Source: Plicaturopsis crispa FD-325 SS-3 (Eukaryota; Basidiomycota; Agaricomycetes; Amylocorticiales; Amylocorticiaceae). Taken from it: DNA of 64,000 nucleotides. Where the stretch lies: positions 1,300,917 to 1,364,916 of the forward strand of contig KN832559.1 of assembly GCA_000827205.1 (NCBI GenBank), given 5' to 3'. The position numbers and the translations under genes were made by a program. A model generated the notes under the pieces. It was not told the DNA's origin. It did not search any database and saw nothing but the letters and a program-made list of their open reading frames with translations. How positions within the stretch are numbered: the first letter of the stretch is position 1; each line of letters starts with the position of its first letter. Below, in pieces: positions 13,066 to 24,284 of the stretch.

Positions 13066-13558
13066 AGACGTGTTCAATAGTAGTCTGCCAACCCTCCCGC
13101 GAAAGACCACTCAAAATGAGAGCAGCGCGTCGTTGCTGTCCTAGCGAGCTTGGCGTCTAGTCAGAATAGTGTGTGGGCGTTACGTCTGCAGCGAGATAGC
13201 ATTTGACGCCAGGCGCGTCGTGGATGTTGGAAAGGAAAGCGTGAGTCTGCTGCGGTCACTGCTTGACCGTTGACTTCCATCCGGGCTTATTTCTTTGCTC
13301 TGGTCATTCCATACTTATGCTAAGGCTTTGCACTCACGAAATATCTACAAGCTATACCTGAGCTATACATACGCACAGGCCGAAGATCGCCAAATGAAGC
13401 ACCGAGGCTCGTCGTCGTTGACCATCTGACTGAGGCCATGACGATGTCCGGTTCACATCTGCACACATGTTCATCTTCTTGTTTTGCCGACGAGCCACAG
13501 CTTCTTTCCCTACCAACCCGGACCCTGCAGAGGTTTGTGGTCTTCAAACTCGACCACC
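13066..13558. promoter_or_regulatory. Divergent promoter region, NEO1 / glycosidase-like gene
   Basis: The 493 bp between the two opposed start codons must hold both promoters. I see no long open frame and no clear TATA box close to either ATG. Confidence 0.45.
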
Positions 13559-15655
13559 ATGACACACTGGGGCTTTCTTTTCGCCTTCGTCGTGGCAAAC
13601 GTGTGGGATGTAGCGGGGCAAACATGGTATGTACTCATTCAGAATCTTGCCTGTCCATTGAGGCGTTGAGCATGTTGGTTAGGTGTGGTAAAAACTATAT
13701 GAAAAACCAATCTATAGTGCAGCCAGGTGGACAGTTCCAAACTCCGTCCGCCAGCCAGAGCCCTCTCGTCGCATTCCGTTGTGCACCAGCCATCAAGCCA
13801 TACCTCGCAGAAGATGGTCCCGGCGCGAGCTTCCTCATCGACGCCCCGGTCACGTACAGCGCGATTAAATACGCCTCCGCAATCACGCTGCCGTCCGACG
13901 GGTCTGCTCCGAGCCAGCTCATGGTGACCTTGAGGATCAATGGGAGCAACGTCGGGCAAGGGAGTGTGCCCTTGAACGCGAGCAAGGCTGAGATCCCTCT
14001 GTCGCTGGCAGGCCTCACCCCACAGTCGAGCCCTTACGACGTTTCATGCTCTGCCTCATACGCCGCGCCGGGTGGGAACACGCAGGCATTCAACTCCACG
14101 GCGCAGCTGCTGTACCTGCCGAATCCCACGAACGGCTCGGTCACAAAAATGGACCTCAAGACCGGCGCGCTTCTGGCCAAGCCCGCAAATGGGTCAGACG
14201 GACCATATGACACGGTGTTCCCGATTGGTTTCTACACCAATTTTGGAGGCTATCTGGATACGAACTTGTCAGTACTGAATGATTTGAAAGCACAAGGGTA
14301 TGTCTTCGATTGCTGCTATAACTATCTTGGTATTAACCGTCCAGCGCGTCAGTTTTACCATTGTATGCATACGCATTGTGTATTATGCCGCTGAAATTAA
14401 CTTGTGACTCGTTACAGGTCCATCCTGTGCCATCGTTTGACAACCTCACGGCCCTGGACGAGGTATTGGATCGCATGCAAGAAGTCGGCTTATACCTAAT
14501 GTATGATATGCGAAGGTGATTCTATATGACGTCGTCCTGTACACCCAAAACACTCATGATTCTTGCAGCACCTATCAGGACGCCTCGGAGGTGACGGAGC
14601 AAGTAAATAGAATCATGAACCGACCTAATCTTCTGCTCTGGTATACCGCCGACGAGCCAGATGGCACATCGGATCCCTTGAACGCCACTTCCATCGCGCA
14701 GAACAGTATTCAAACTCTCGACGGCTACAGGCACCCCGTTTCCCTGGTGCTCAACTGCCAGGACTATTTCTTCACGGACTACGCCTCTGGTGCAGACATC
14801 GTCATGCAGGACACGTACGCTCTTCATACGCTCCTATATATCACCCTGTTAAACTAACGGCATGTCTAGGTATCCCATAGGCAATAATGTGACGTTTGCG
14901 TCCGAGTGGCAGACACCATGCACCGACGACTTTGGCTGCTGCGGCTGCGACGACTGCACGCAAACCGGGCCGCAGGGAAATTTCTCGGACATCCCCACGC
15001 GCATGGACGAATTTGCCGAACGTCTGCAGGTCGAGTCTTGGGACCGGACGAAGGCTGTTTGGACCGTGCCGCAAGCTTTCGGTGCTGCACAGTACGTCAG
15101 ATCTTATTTGACCTACACGCATCGTTGAAAATCATTTGCTATAGATACTGGCCCCGCCTCCCTACTGGCAAGGAGTACGTCGTTCAAAGTGTGCTTGGCA
15201 TAAATCATGGTGGTCTCGGTATGTACTAGCTTCAATCGCCTGCCATCATGCTGATCCTTATAATCCCAGGCGCTGTCGCATGGAATGATCCCACACCACC
15301 GGACATCAAGAAATCCGCGTCGCTGCTCGCACAGGCTCTCCCAGCCATGAAGCCCTACATCCTCAGCTCATCCGCTTCATTCCGCCGTCTCGTATCCTCT
15401 GGCATCGACGTTGGCTTATGGAGCGTTGGGGACACTACTCTTCTTCTCGCGAGCAACACAAATTACGCGCAGAGCACACTCAAACTCAGCGATACAGGGC
15501 TGGGAGTAGGAAATGTGACCCAAGTGTTCGACAGCGGGGCGCGCGCGAGCGGAACGGACAGTATTACCTTTGACAGCGTTGGTAGTGGTGCATTCCTACT
15601 CTTGACAAAGGGGATCCAGCCGAGACAAGAAAATTCTGCTTCGCGGAGGTTTTGA
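13559..15655 (+). CDS. Secreted glycoside hydrolase-like protein (TIM-barrel type)
   Basis: The first exon encodes a signal peptide (MTHWGFLFAFVVANVWDVAGQ). After an intron with donor gtactc comes an N-terminal beta-rich domain with several Asn-X-Ser/Thr sites (FRCAPAIKPYLAEDGPG onward). Then come the barrel motifs: FPIGFYTNFGGYLDTN, MQEVGLYLMYDMRR, and the acidic site LLLWYTADEPDG near 14.63–14.67 kb, where the Glu of ADEP is the likely acid/base residue. A Cys-rich loop (DDFGCCGCDDC), a GGLGAVAWNDP segment and a C-terminal beta domain follow. The layout fits the catalytic-core superfamily of glycoside hydrolases found in wood-decay basidiomycetes. I cannot assign a GH family or substrate by eye. 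At least five introns interrupt the gene; the stop is TGA at 15653. It should act outside the cell or at the wall. Confidence 0.75.
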
Positions 15656-15992
15656 TAATGACATGGCTACGTTATACTACTAACTAATAGGTATGATTAC
15701 TTATCTATTTGTTTGGCTGGATATTACTGACTACTTGCCTCTGATATCTCAGTTGTCTTGAACTCATAGCTCAGGCACATATATATGTATTGCACATCAA
15801 CGGAGAATCGCCATTCGTTTTCGCATTATTGTTTTGCATTTGCAAAGTTGTGGTGCCGCGATTTCATTATATTGAGGGCATTGGCCCCCGAAAACAACAC
15901 GACCAAATACAATTTCCCCGCTATTTTAATTTCCGTACCTTTCCCGTTTCCGCCACTCGGCCTCGCACTCCACCTGCACGATTTGGACGGGC
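15656..15992. other. Intergenic gap, 3' end of glycosidase-like gene and promoter of kinase-like gene
   Basis: About 340 bp of AT-richer sequence separates the two plus-strand genes. It contains alternating tracts such as acatatatatgta near 15.78 kb. No gene is evident. Confidence 0.4.
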
Positions 15993-17389
15993 ATGGCCTC
16001 TACTGATACTGATAGTAGCACGATCGACCTGCGGTCGGAGGAGTCAGACTCCGAGTCGGAGACATCTTTGTCTCCCACATCTTACGACCTCACACCTGCC
16101 GAGGAAGTATGGCGCAGCTTTTGCCCTCACCTAGCGAGGCTTGGCTATGATCTTCGACCACGATACCGCCCTGGGTGGGTTCCGTCTTGGACGGGCACCC
16201 AACGTGATCCCAGGGATTGTGAAGATAGCTACAAGCAAATGGTATGTCGCCACAAAACATACAGAAGTGCTGATTCATCTCTTGCAGTATGATAGGTGCT
16301 TGGATGCCGTTCGTATATCAGATGGCGCCCCTGTGTACTTGAAACTAGTTGAGAAAGATGGTTCGTTCGACGAGACGGGGATTCACCAGTATCTTGACTC
16401 GAGTGAGCTACGTCGCGACCCTCGCAACCACACGGTACCGATTATCGAAATCATCGACACGATTTCTAACACGTTCGCGATCGTCGTCATGCCCATGCTG
16501 AGAATTTGGGATGATCCTCCGTTTTTGACACTTGGTGAGGTGTGCTCGTTTGTTCAACAGTTTCTCGAGGTGAGCGCCACAGAAATGCGACCGCGCCGAG
16601 ATCTTATTCATATACACTCTTGATAGGGAGTAGAGTTCATGCACTCTCATAATGTGGCGCACCGGTAGGACGGGCCTACTCTTTCGGCTCTGTTGCATCT
16701 CACAGCCATTCCTAAGCGACCTTTCTGTTCACAATATCCTTGTGGACGCCACAAAATTGATCCCGAATGGATTCAACCCCCTCATCAACACTTATGGGAT
16801 ACGATATCCCAAACGTCGTATCTTCCAAGAGAGCTCATGGAAGCGCTCGAGCCGGACCTGTGTCTCCCCGAAATACTATATAATAGATTTCGGCGTGAGC
16901 ACCCGCTTTCCCAGTTCCGAGGAGCGTCACCTCGTAAAATGGCAGGGCGGTAGGGGTTTTTTGCTCCCAGAATGTAGGCCAGGTCCAGACACCTTGTACG
17001 ACCCGTTCAAAGGCGATATCCACGCGCTGGGAGAAATCTTTGGACATCTATGGTTCCAGGTGCGCAAAAGCTTCATAACATCATCTGTTGATGCGCTAAT
17101 GGTGCATTCGTGCAAGGCTGGGTACCCTGAAAATCTTGTAATGCTTAGAAGGCTCGCGGACGATATGACTGCGGACGACCCTGCCGCAAGACCCGACGCA
17201 CGGCAGTGTCTCGAAACATTCTGCGACATGACCCATGCATTATCTGCTATGCAGTTGAGAGCTCCTATTGCTTGGCTACCCAACTGCCAACGTTCTTTTC
17301 CGATCGCGTTGATAGAGTATCTCAGAGCATTATGGTGGTCACTTTTCCGCAAGTACGACTGCGGGGAAGGATGTCGCACAGGTGTCTGA
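15993..17389 (+). CDS. Protein kinase-like protein
   Basis: The start MASTDTDSSTIDLRSEESDS is acidic and disordered. After an intron at about 16242–16287, exon 2 carries a kinase N-lobe with VYLKLVEK as the likely lysine strand; there is no evident glycine-rich loop. The segment FMHSHNVAHR joins across a short intron to DLSVHNILVD, giving an intact HRD catalytic loop with the metal-binding Asn. YYIIDFGVSTRF supplies the DFG motif. The C-lobe includes GDIHALGEIF and ends with a region around WLPNCQRSFPIALIEYLRAL. A non-canonical N-lobe with intact HRD and DFG is common in the expanded kinase-like families of Agaricomycetes, so an active kinase is plausible but not shown. The loop between HRD and DFG is long. 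Stop TGA at 17387. The gene converges on the dehydrogenase downstream. Confidence 0.72.
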
Positions 17390-17761
17390 ACGCACGCTAC
17401 GGATCCTCGTGTACCGCACTCTTCATGTAGTACGTGTTGCACATCTGCGTCAGTTTGTGTGAGCCTCGGGTAGTCTCCCATAGTCTCTCGGAAACTATGA
17501 TACAGTAGTCCATATTCCTACATTAGCCTCAGTCGGAAGTACTCTGTATAACTCTGAAAGTTGATGTATTCAGTTCGCATGTAAAGAATAGGAATTTATA
17601 TCAAAGCATGTCACTGCGCACAAACATTCGCCTCTCCTCTTTAGCCCTCCCAAAATCCCTCAAAATCTTCACGAACCCCCAATAGATAAGCACATTTCAC
17701 AAACCATTCCCAAAACTCTCGGACAACGTTACGTGCCTCCGAACCCGCCTAACTCGGAAGT
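17390..17761. other. Convergent 3' intergenic region
   Basis: About 370 bp between the stop codons of the kinase-like gene (+) and dehydrogenase copy 1 (-). It should hold both 3' UTRs. No repeat or open frame stands out. Confidence 0.4.
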
Positions 17762-19386
17762 TCAGTCCTTCGAGACCTTAATAACAACCTTCCCAACAAA
17801 AGCCTGCGACTCAAAGTACTCATACGCCTTCGCGGCGTCCTCGAACGCGAACACCTTGTCCACCACGGGGTGGATCCCGCGCGCAGAGATCAAGCGGTTC
17901 ATAGCTTCGAATCTAAGTACCCACATCACTCGCATAAGTGACTTGCGTGGGTGTGGACGCGGTAGGGGGGGGGAGGGGGGACGTACTGGGAGACGGAGCC
18001 TATGAGGACACCGTGGACGTGGCACGCTTTGATGATGGTACGGATGGTGGTGTTGGCTTCGGCGCCATCCTAAGGCGAGTTAGCCGCGTGTCGGATGGAG
18101 GAAAGGGGGAAACGGGGCGGGAAATACCTGCGCGAGGAACCCGATGGCGTAAATGTGTCCGCCGTAGCGGATGGCCTCTAGCGATTTGACTATGGTGCCG
18201 GAGCCGCCGATCTCGAGGATGTGGTCGACACCGCGGCCGTTCGTCTGTATATGCAAAGGGCCCTGTTAGTCTCCAGGAACTGTGTGTATAGGTGGTATAG
18301 ACGCACGATCTTCAACACCTCTTTGTCCCAGTCCGGGGTCGTCTTGTAGTTGATGAGATGCGTCGCCCCGAGTTTCTTAGCAACCTCTAGCTTCGCGTCC
18401 GACGAGGAGGTCGCGATCACCGTGGCGCCCGACGCGACCGCGAACTGCAGCGCAGCGCTATACCATATGCACAAGTTTAGTGCATGTTCTACTAGAGCAA
18501 AGGAATGGAAACTGACATGGAAACGCCACCTGTGCCCTGTACGAGGACTGTGTCACCGCCTTTGAGGGGTGCGGGTCCAAGCAGCGAGCTGTACGACGTC
18601 AGCGCGGCGCCGCTAAAATCACAGATAGCTCCATATCAATACATGGCTAGGATCGTGGATTGGAGATTGGAAAAGGAGCACGTACGGAAGTGTCGCAGCC
18701 TCCTCGTACGACAAGTGCTCCGGTATCTTCACGAGCGCCTATCGGAGAGGAGAAACATGTCAGTCGTGAGATCGAAGTGCCACGTAGTACTAAACGACTT
18801 GCATGGGCGGGGAACGCTCTGTACTCGGTCAATGTCCCGTCGACGCCAGGCGCACCCAAAGAGTTGGCTAGGTACTCTAAGGTGACATCGCCGTGGATAT
18901 AATCCAGGAAGATGCTGGCGTTCACGCGGTCACCCACTGCCCATTTGGCACCCGGGCCAAGGAGGTCAGCGCCGAGGGCGATGATTTCTCCTGCGGAGTC
19001 AGCTCCGGGGACGGAGTTGAGGTTTGGCCTTTTGAGAATTGGTGATGAGCATACGACAATGGGGAGAAATGAATATGACCCCTTACTGGACGAAATATTG
19101 TCCTTTGGTAGTTATGAGGTCGCGGAACTATGGTACAGGGTCAATAAACGAATGAGCAAGATGGACTGTATAAGTTGAAACGTACATTCAGCGAGACAGC
19201 GTGAATCTTGACGAGGACCTCTGTTGCTTTGAGGGGCGGTACATCGATTTGTGACAGGGTAAGACTCTGAATTCCTTCAAACTACGCATAGGATGCTGTC
19301 AATATATGGTATCCGAAACAAAGTCACAGACGGTAGCGTACCTTGGGCAAACGATATGCGCGGCTAACTGTGGGCAGGGAAGGCAT
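17762..19386 (-). CDS. Zinc-less alcohol dehydrogenase / quinone oxidoreductase, copy 1
   Basis: The protein begins [20 protein letters not shown], has the N-terminal GroES-like part ([12 protein letters not shown], then [10 protein letters not shown]), the segment [15 protein letters not shown], and a Rossmann half containing [18 protein letters not shown] and [20 protein letters not shown]. It ends KVVIKVSKD at a TGA (17762). This layout is the medium-chain dehydrogenase/reductase superfamily; the usual catalytic-zinc Cys/His ligands are not seen, which favours the quinone-oxidoreductase-like branch using NADPH. The substrate is unknown. About eight short introns are present. A very similar gene with the same introns lies at 51527–53145 on the same strand, so the two are paralogues. 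The intron just after the penultimate exon carries a striking G-run on the plus strand at 17965–17980. Confidence 0.82.
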
Positions 19387-19495
19387 GATGCTCTAGATGA
19401 CTTTCGAATTCGGGGGATTGAATGTCGATAGACAGTTCATAAGTGGCTGGGTCCTCATCCTTAAATGCATATTCTCTGAGCACTCGGTTCCATTG

Positions 19496-20225
19496 TCAAT
19501 GGCTGTCTGATGATACATGGGAGGGCGAGCGCTGACTCACTGAAAGACGACCTTGATAACGCAATATTAGAAACATGCCATGGTCGCGGAGAGATAGGTG
19601 ATCTCTGAGTATCTGGTCTAGTAAGAGCAATGTCAGCCTGTTGTCAGCTACGAGGATTACTTGGTGTCTGATGATGAAACATACACATAGGACATGGAGT
19701 CGAAACATGCCTCCTTCAAGTTCGTAAACTCGGTCTTTTGCCTGGAAAGGAGGTATCGAGACTGTAGCGTGCACAGGTGCTCTATAGGAGGGAAATTGTG
19801 AGGGTCGTTGCAGGGCTTGAAGGGCAGAATAAACAGGCATTCATGGCGAAACGAACGCGAAATGCGATACTAGACCGCTACCGGAAGCCATTGTGAATCA
19901 GGATAAAGTCCAGGAAAGGCAATGATAGTATTGCACCCATCGGCGTCTATGCACTCACGCCATCGAGCAAGACCGAGCCCGAAGAGACCAGCGCGGAAGT
20001 CACAGTCGAGTCATCAGTAGATGCCTTGACGATAACTTTGCAGTATTCCGTGGGTCGACAACTTGAAGACAGTTTTGTAACATGAGCGTTTGGGCGTCGA
20101 AAGGCGCGCCAATACGCGTGCGCCGGTACGCCGCCCCTAAAGTGGACGCGTTTAACGTGACTTTTCTCTCGACTTTCTTCGTCTCGCCAGCCCTCTCCTC
20201 GTCTTGGTGCAGCAGCTACGGTCAT
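19496..20225 (-). CDS. Possible unrecognised gene or gene remnant
   Basis: Two minus-strand stretches look coding. One reads from MTVAAAPRRGEGWRDEESRE at 20225 to TSALVSSGSVLLDG, followed by a good donor (gtgagt) near 19961. The other, around 19840–19680, reads ATVSIPPFQAKDRVYELEGG and then MFRLHVL before another possible donor. Between them lies about 130 bp that could be intron. I could not find a confident stop, so the gene may extend toward 19.45 kb or be decayed. I do not recognise a family. It lies just upstream of dehydrogenase copy 1 on the same strand. Confidence 0.28.
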
Positions 20226-20394
20226 ATAACTTGGCTATGTGTCTCGATTCCATTCACTACCCTGCGACAAGTGATGGACTATAGGTTACGGGAGCAAGTG
20301 GATACGTGAAGGCCCCGCTATGGCTTCGTAGTCATCTTCCAGTGAGTGATGCACTTTGTTTTCTTGCCCCAGTACGAGGATGAGCTTTCAATAT

Positions 20395-20450
20395 TTTCAG
20401 TTATCCCTGTCTTAACGTTTAACGTTTATGTCGAGACCTTGAAAATCTGA
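20395..20450 (+). repeat. Short dispersed repeat, copy A
   Basis: Sequence TTTTCAGTTATCCCTGTCTT, a short variable spacer, then TGTCGAGACCTTGAAAATCT. Copy A has an extra tandem CGTTTAACGTTTA in the spacer. Two other copies are at 20651–20700 and 26967–27018. Confidence 0.75.
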
Positions 20451-20650
20451 TTTTTTTCTGTTACCGTCACCGCGTGGTACGGCTTTGGCTGACCGTACTT
20501 TTTCGTGCTGCAGGCAATACGCGTGGTGTGCATACGCAGTAAACCCGACTGTCGCAAGACCGCTTGACAAGACCAACTTGTCGCTGCAGGTGATGCATTG
20601 ACAGTGAGTGCCACCTCCCTTTGCACGCACGCGAGATGAGATTTCTACCA

Positions 20651-20700
20651 TTTTCAGTTATCCCTGTCTTAACATCCTTGTCGAGATCTTGAAAATCTGA
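20651..20700 (+). repeat. Short dispersed repeat, copy B
   Basis: Same ends as copy A, with spacer CATCC and one C-to-T change (GAGATCTTG). It lies about 255 bp from copy A in direct orientation. The sequence between A and B shows no clear similarity to the flanks of copy C. Confidence 0.75.
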
Positions 20701-21428
20701 TCCTTTTACTGCATCGTCGTCTCCTCAGTTTCAGCGTTACTAACGAGCTTGTTGCTCCCATGATAGATTCGATACCGGCAACTTCGAGCCCTCGCTCTTT
20801 GGCATCGTTCGCACACATCCACAATGACATGGACTCTTGCGGCGATGGAAGTGAGAATTATGGATATGTGAGTAGACTCTTCCTCGCGCCATCATAAAAA
20901 GGATGCCAACATTTTCCTCCCCTCTTTATGACAACACGCACTGACTTCACACTCGGTGTCTCGTACACCTCTGATTTCTTCCTTACACATGCCTCGTTGG
21001 GAACGGAACTCAATTAACAAGATTCTTCCCAGCAGTTCCCCTTTGCCAGGATAGCTGGATATATGTCCTCGGTAGCGCGTTGGCTCCGCAGTGTCGGTCA
21101 CGCAATGGGTGTTGGCTTCTGGGCTACTAGGTAAGAACATGCGGTAGTGGGAAGGGGCGACGACTTCAACCTACGTCCGTACCATGCCGCTTGTCCGTAG
21201 TCCCATGTCCATACTTACGGTCATATAATTTATACATCTCGACCTTCCGAAAACGAGCTTGCAATGACAGTCTAAGCCGCATCTCGAAGTCACGATGAGG
21301 CAGTGGACTCGGAACTGATTACAGTAAGATCGAGTAAGTACGGTAGCGATCACTAGTAGTGAAAGCGGAATTGAGAGAATACAGGAAGATCGTCCATAGC
21401 ATTGAGCAGTATTCAAAAAATCTGTACT
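20701..21428. other. Non-coding or unresolved stretch before AKR1
   Basis: About 730 bp between the repeats and the AKR1 stop codon. Short frames exist but none has convincing splice sites or family resemblance. I see nothing I can name here. Confidence 0.35.
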
Positions 21429-24053
21429 TTACACCTGACTAACAGGCTCATATCCGCTCCGACTACTGCTCTGTCCCAGCCCAAAGCCCATCAACAACGA
21501 CTTGCGTATAGACTTCCTCGATCCCCCATGGTCTTCGTCCTCCCTCTCCCTTCTCCTCTTCGCCTCCCGGAATCCCTCAGGCGGCACGTCATACAACTTC
21601 TCATACTCAACGCCCAGCTCCCGCCCCGCCGTCCAGAAGTCCTTGCAGTTACCCACAACGCCCATGTCGAACGGATTCGCCGCCTTCCCCGCGCGCGCGA
21701 GCCCGTTCACAGCCTTCCCCTTCGTGAACCTGTCGAACCCAAGGAGGTTCATCAGGAACCCGCCGCCGCAGCCCGCCGCGTGCTTGTGCGCGTGCCCGCC
21801 CTCCGCAGCCGGCGCGTGCTGGTGGCGGTGGCCCATCTGCCCGCTGACGGCGCCGCCGCGGCCGCCCATGAACCCGTACCGCCCGAGGTTCGACACCTCG
21901 AAGGTGGTCATCTGGCGCGCTATCTGCCAGAACTGCGAGACGAGGAGGACGAGGGTCCAGGAGAGCTGGAGGGTCGCCCAGGCGGCGACGGAGACGAGGA
22001 AGGGGTCGTGGTGCATGATGTCGCATATGTCGTTGGGGAGCGGGCATGAGGGGGATATGTCGCCGGGGTTGGCGGAGACGGGTACGGCGGAGAAGACTGC
22101 AGGCTCGTTAGCACGGGAAAGGAGGGGTTGACGACAACGAACGTACATGCGTAAGCAAGGTAGTCGAAGGATATTATTCCAATGACCAGTGTCGACACAA
22201 ACAAGACGAATTGCCTGTGGTTATTTGCTCCGACTATAGAAAGAGGGGTTAGTTACGCGCATCAGACTGAAATCAGTCTAGCGTACCGCAGTTCCATACC
22301 CAAGGACAATGGCTGTTGAGACTGTCAGCGTTTGTCAACGAGACAGCTTGCTGGAATAACATACTGATCACAACGTCCAATGCATCGATCACAAACACGA
22401 CAGTGCTTCGAGCGAAGTGGTTTGCGGGCCTGAAAAAAGTGTTACCATATGCTGGCAGGCAAGCAGACGGATGATTGTGCATACCATGCACTGTATACAG
22501 AAGGTTTGACCGTTTAGCCGGCCCTCCGTCGCCAAATCCTCTATAATCTAGGGGAGACAAGTCAGAGACAACACATATGGAAAGGGGTAACACGGACTGT
22601 CTTGAGTTCTGCATCGCTGGCGGGCTTCGGACATGTCCCAGGGTCCAGAGTGATGGCACGGAAGAAATTATACACGCAGAGACCGAAGGACAGAGCGAAT
22701 GATAGGTGCGTGAACGCGTGCGATTGTGTCTCTGTGATCGAAGATTAGATGTGTGCCACAACCACAGAAACAAGGGGACAACGTACGGTTAACGAGGCGC
22801 GTCGCCCAACAATATGCCACCCAGACCATGGAGCCAAGAATGATACCGGCAAAGTAAGGACTTTGGTTGACGCTGTCAGTGTATGTGGCTTTGTCTAGAA
22901 GCACTCGTGTTACAATCTGCACATGTGGCGTTAGCGAAACTTCCACAAAAATACTGATCGTTGGACTCACATGGTGCATGCCAAAAAATTCTGCCATGGC
23001 CAGGATAATGCCTGTATACCACGGCAAGATGCTAAGGGTCATAAACATGAGGTAGAAAAATATCGTCGGTAGGAGAAATATCGTGATTTTCGTGTTCCTC
23101 TGGAGGTATTATCAGCGGAGGCGTAGAGGAACTCGTGTCACTGGAACACACCTCGCTCAAGGGCTTTTTCCGCTTGATGCCGTCCTCGTTCATCCCGCCT
23201 TCCTCCAGTGCTCGCTTCCACGCACCCAGACTCTTCAATTCGACAGCCATGTCTTTCGGAGTCCGCCCCTCCCCATCCTTCGCACTGATGTCTGCGCCCT
23301 TCTCAACGAGCCTGCGTATTGAGACCCTGTTGCCTCGTACAACGGCCCAGTGTAAGGGCGTCAGCCCAGCATCATCCTTAGTATTCGGATTAGCACCGTG
23401 CTTGAGCAGCAGGTCGACGGAGAGCGCATCGCCTTGGTATGCGGCCCACATGAGTGATGTGTGGCCCTGCGAGTCCCGCACGTCGACGTTGATGGGCTGG
23501 TGTAGGATGTACAGAAGCGGCATGATGGAAGAGGAGTGAGTGACGAGGTGAAGTGTGTTGTATCCTTGGGAGTCGCTGATAGTCGGGTCGGCGTTGTGCG
23601 CGATTAGCAGCTGTATCACGTAGAGGTATCCGTTGCGCGCTGCCCATTGCATAGGCGTTGCAACAAGATCGCCTCCCAGCGCATCGACCTCTGCGCCTTG
23701 CTCGAGAAGATAGCGGCATGCGGCAACCTGTGCATTTATGGCTGCCCAGTGCAGCGGTGTGATCTGCTGGTCGTCGCGATCGGTAGCCTTAGCTCTCCCA
23801 GACTCGATGAGCTGGCGAATAAGATCGACATCTCCGCGTTGTGCTGCGACGAATATGTTGGCCTTGAATGAAGTCTGTCAGTCGAATCTGGTTGCGTAAA
23901 TTATCAATTATCGAAGTCACTCACGGCTGCGTCCACCTCTGTCGCCTGCAGGGCCTGCGTGAATGTGAGACTCGTCGCCGTCGCTGATTCTAGGTTGATC
24001 GCAGACGCTGAAGGATCTGCCTTTGTGGGCAATATCGTGGTTGGGTCGTCCAT
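21429..24053 (-). CDS. AKR1: Palmitoyltransferase AKR1 (ankyrin repeats plus DHHC)
   Basis: After a short N-terminus (MDDPTTILPT) the protein has about five to six ankyrin repeats, for example MQWAARNGYLYVIQLLIAHN, TSLMWAAYQGDALSVDLLLK and TPLHWAVVRGNRVSIRRLVE. Several membrane helices follow. The Cys-rich catalytic domain reads RKPLRSKHCRVCDRCIGRCD and continues after an intron to HHCPWVWNC, so the DHHC cysteine is intact when the acceptor CAACAG near 22.33 kb is used. The C-terminus is a cytoplasmic Ser/Arg-rich tail ending EPVSQV with TAA at 21429. Akr1 is a Golgi S-acyltransferase that in yeast palmitoylates Yck kinases and affects endocytosis and pheromone signalling. The gene shares a 231-bp divergent promoter with the Golgi pH regulator gene. 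Confidence 0.92.
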
Positions 24054-24284
24054 GGTCGTTAAGACAAGCAAGAGAAATGCAAACGCAGCACCAGCGTCGC
24101 TGCCATAGCGGTGCTGATGACGTAAACAACGGCCCCTGGGCGCGCAGTCGGCCAACGCGTCTGGAGTGACTGCCAGTGAGGACTCTGCAGTGCAACTACG
24201 TCTACCGTCCACGCCAAAAATTAGCAGAACTCTCTCGTCTGAACTTGCTTGGTATATGAAGGCCCACAATCTCTCTCCGAATCC
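24054..24284. promoter_or_regulatory. Compact bidirectional promoter, AKR1 / GPHR
   Basis: Only 231 bp separate the opposed start codons of two Golgi membrane protein genes, so their promoters must overlap. No TATA box is obvious. Confidence 0.5.

Noticed and set aside
20412-20651. Minus-strand frame ending SDFQGLDINVKR between repeat copies A and B
   Set aside because: The end falls inside the dispersed repeat and the rest shows no coding character; the similarity to a reading of copy C is explained by the DNA repeat.
22300-22410. Apparent loss of the DHHC motif in AKR1 (reading NSHC)
   Set aside because: That reading uses the acceptor ctgacag; using the acceptor CAACAG nine bases further on restores D-H-H-C in frame.
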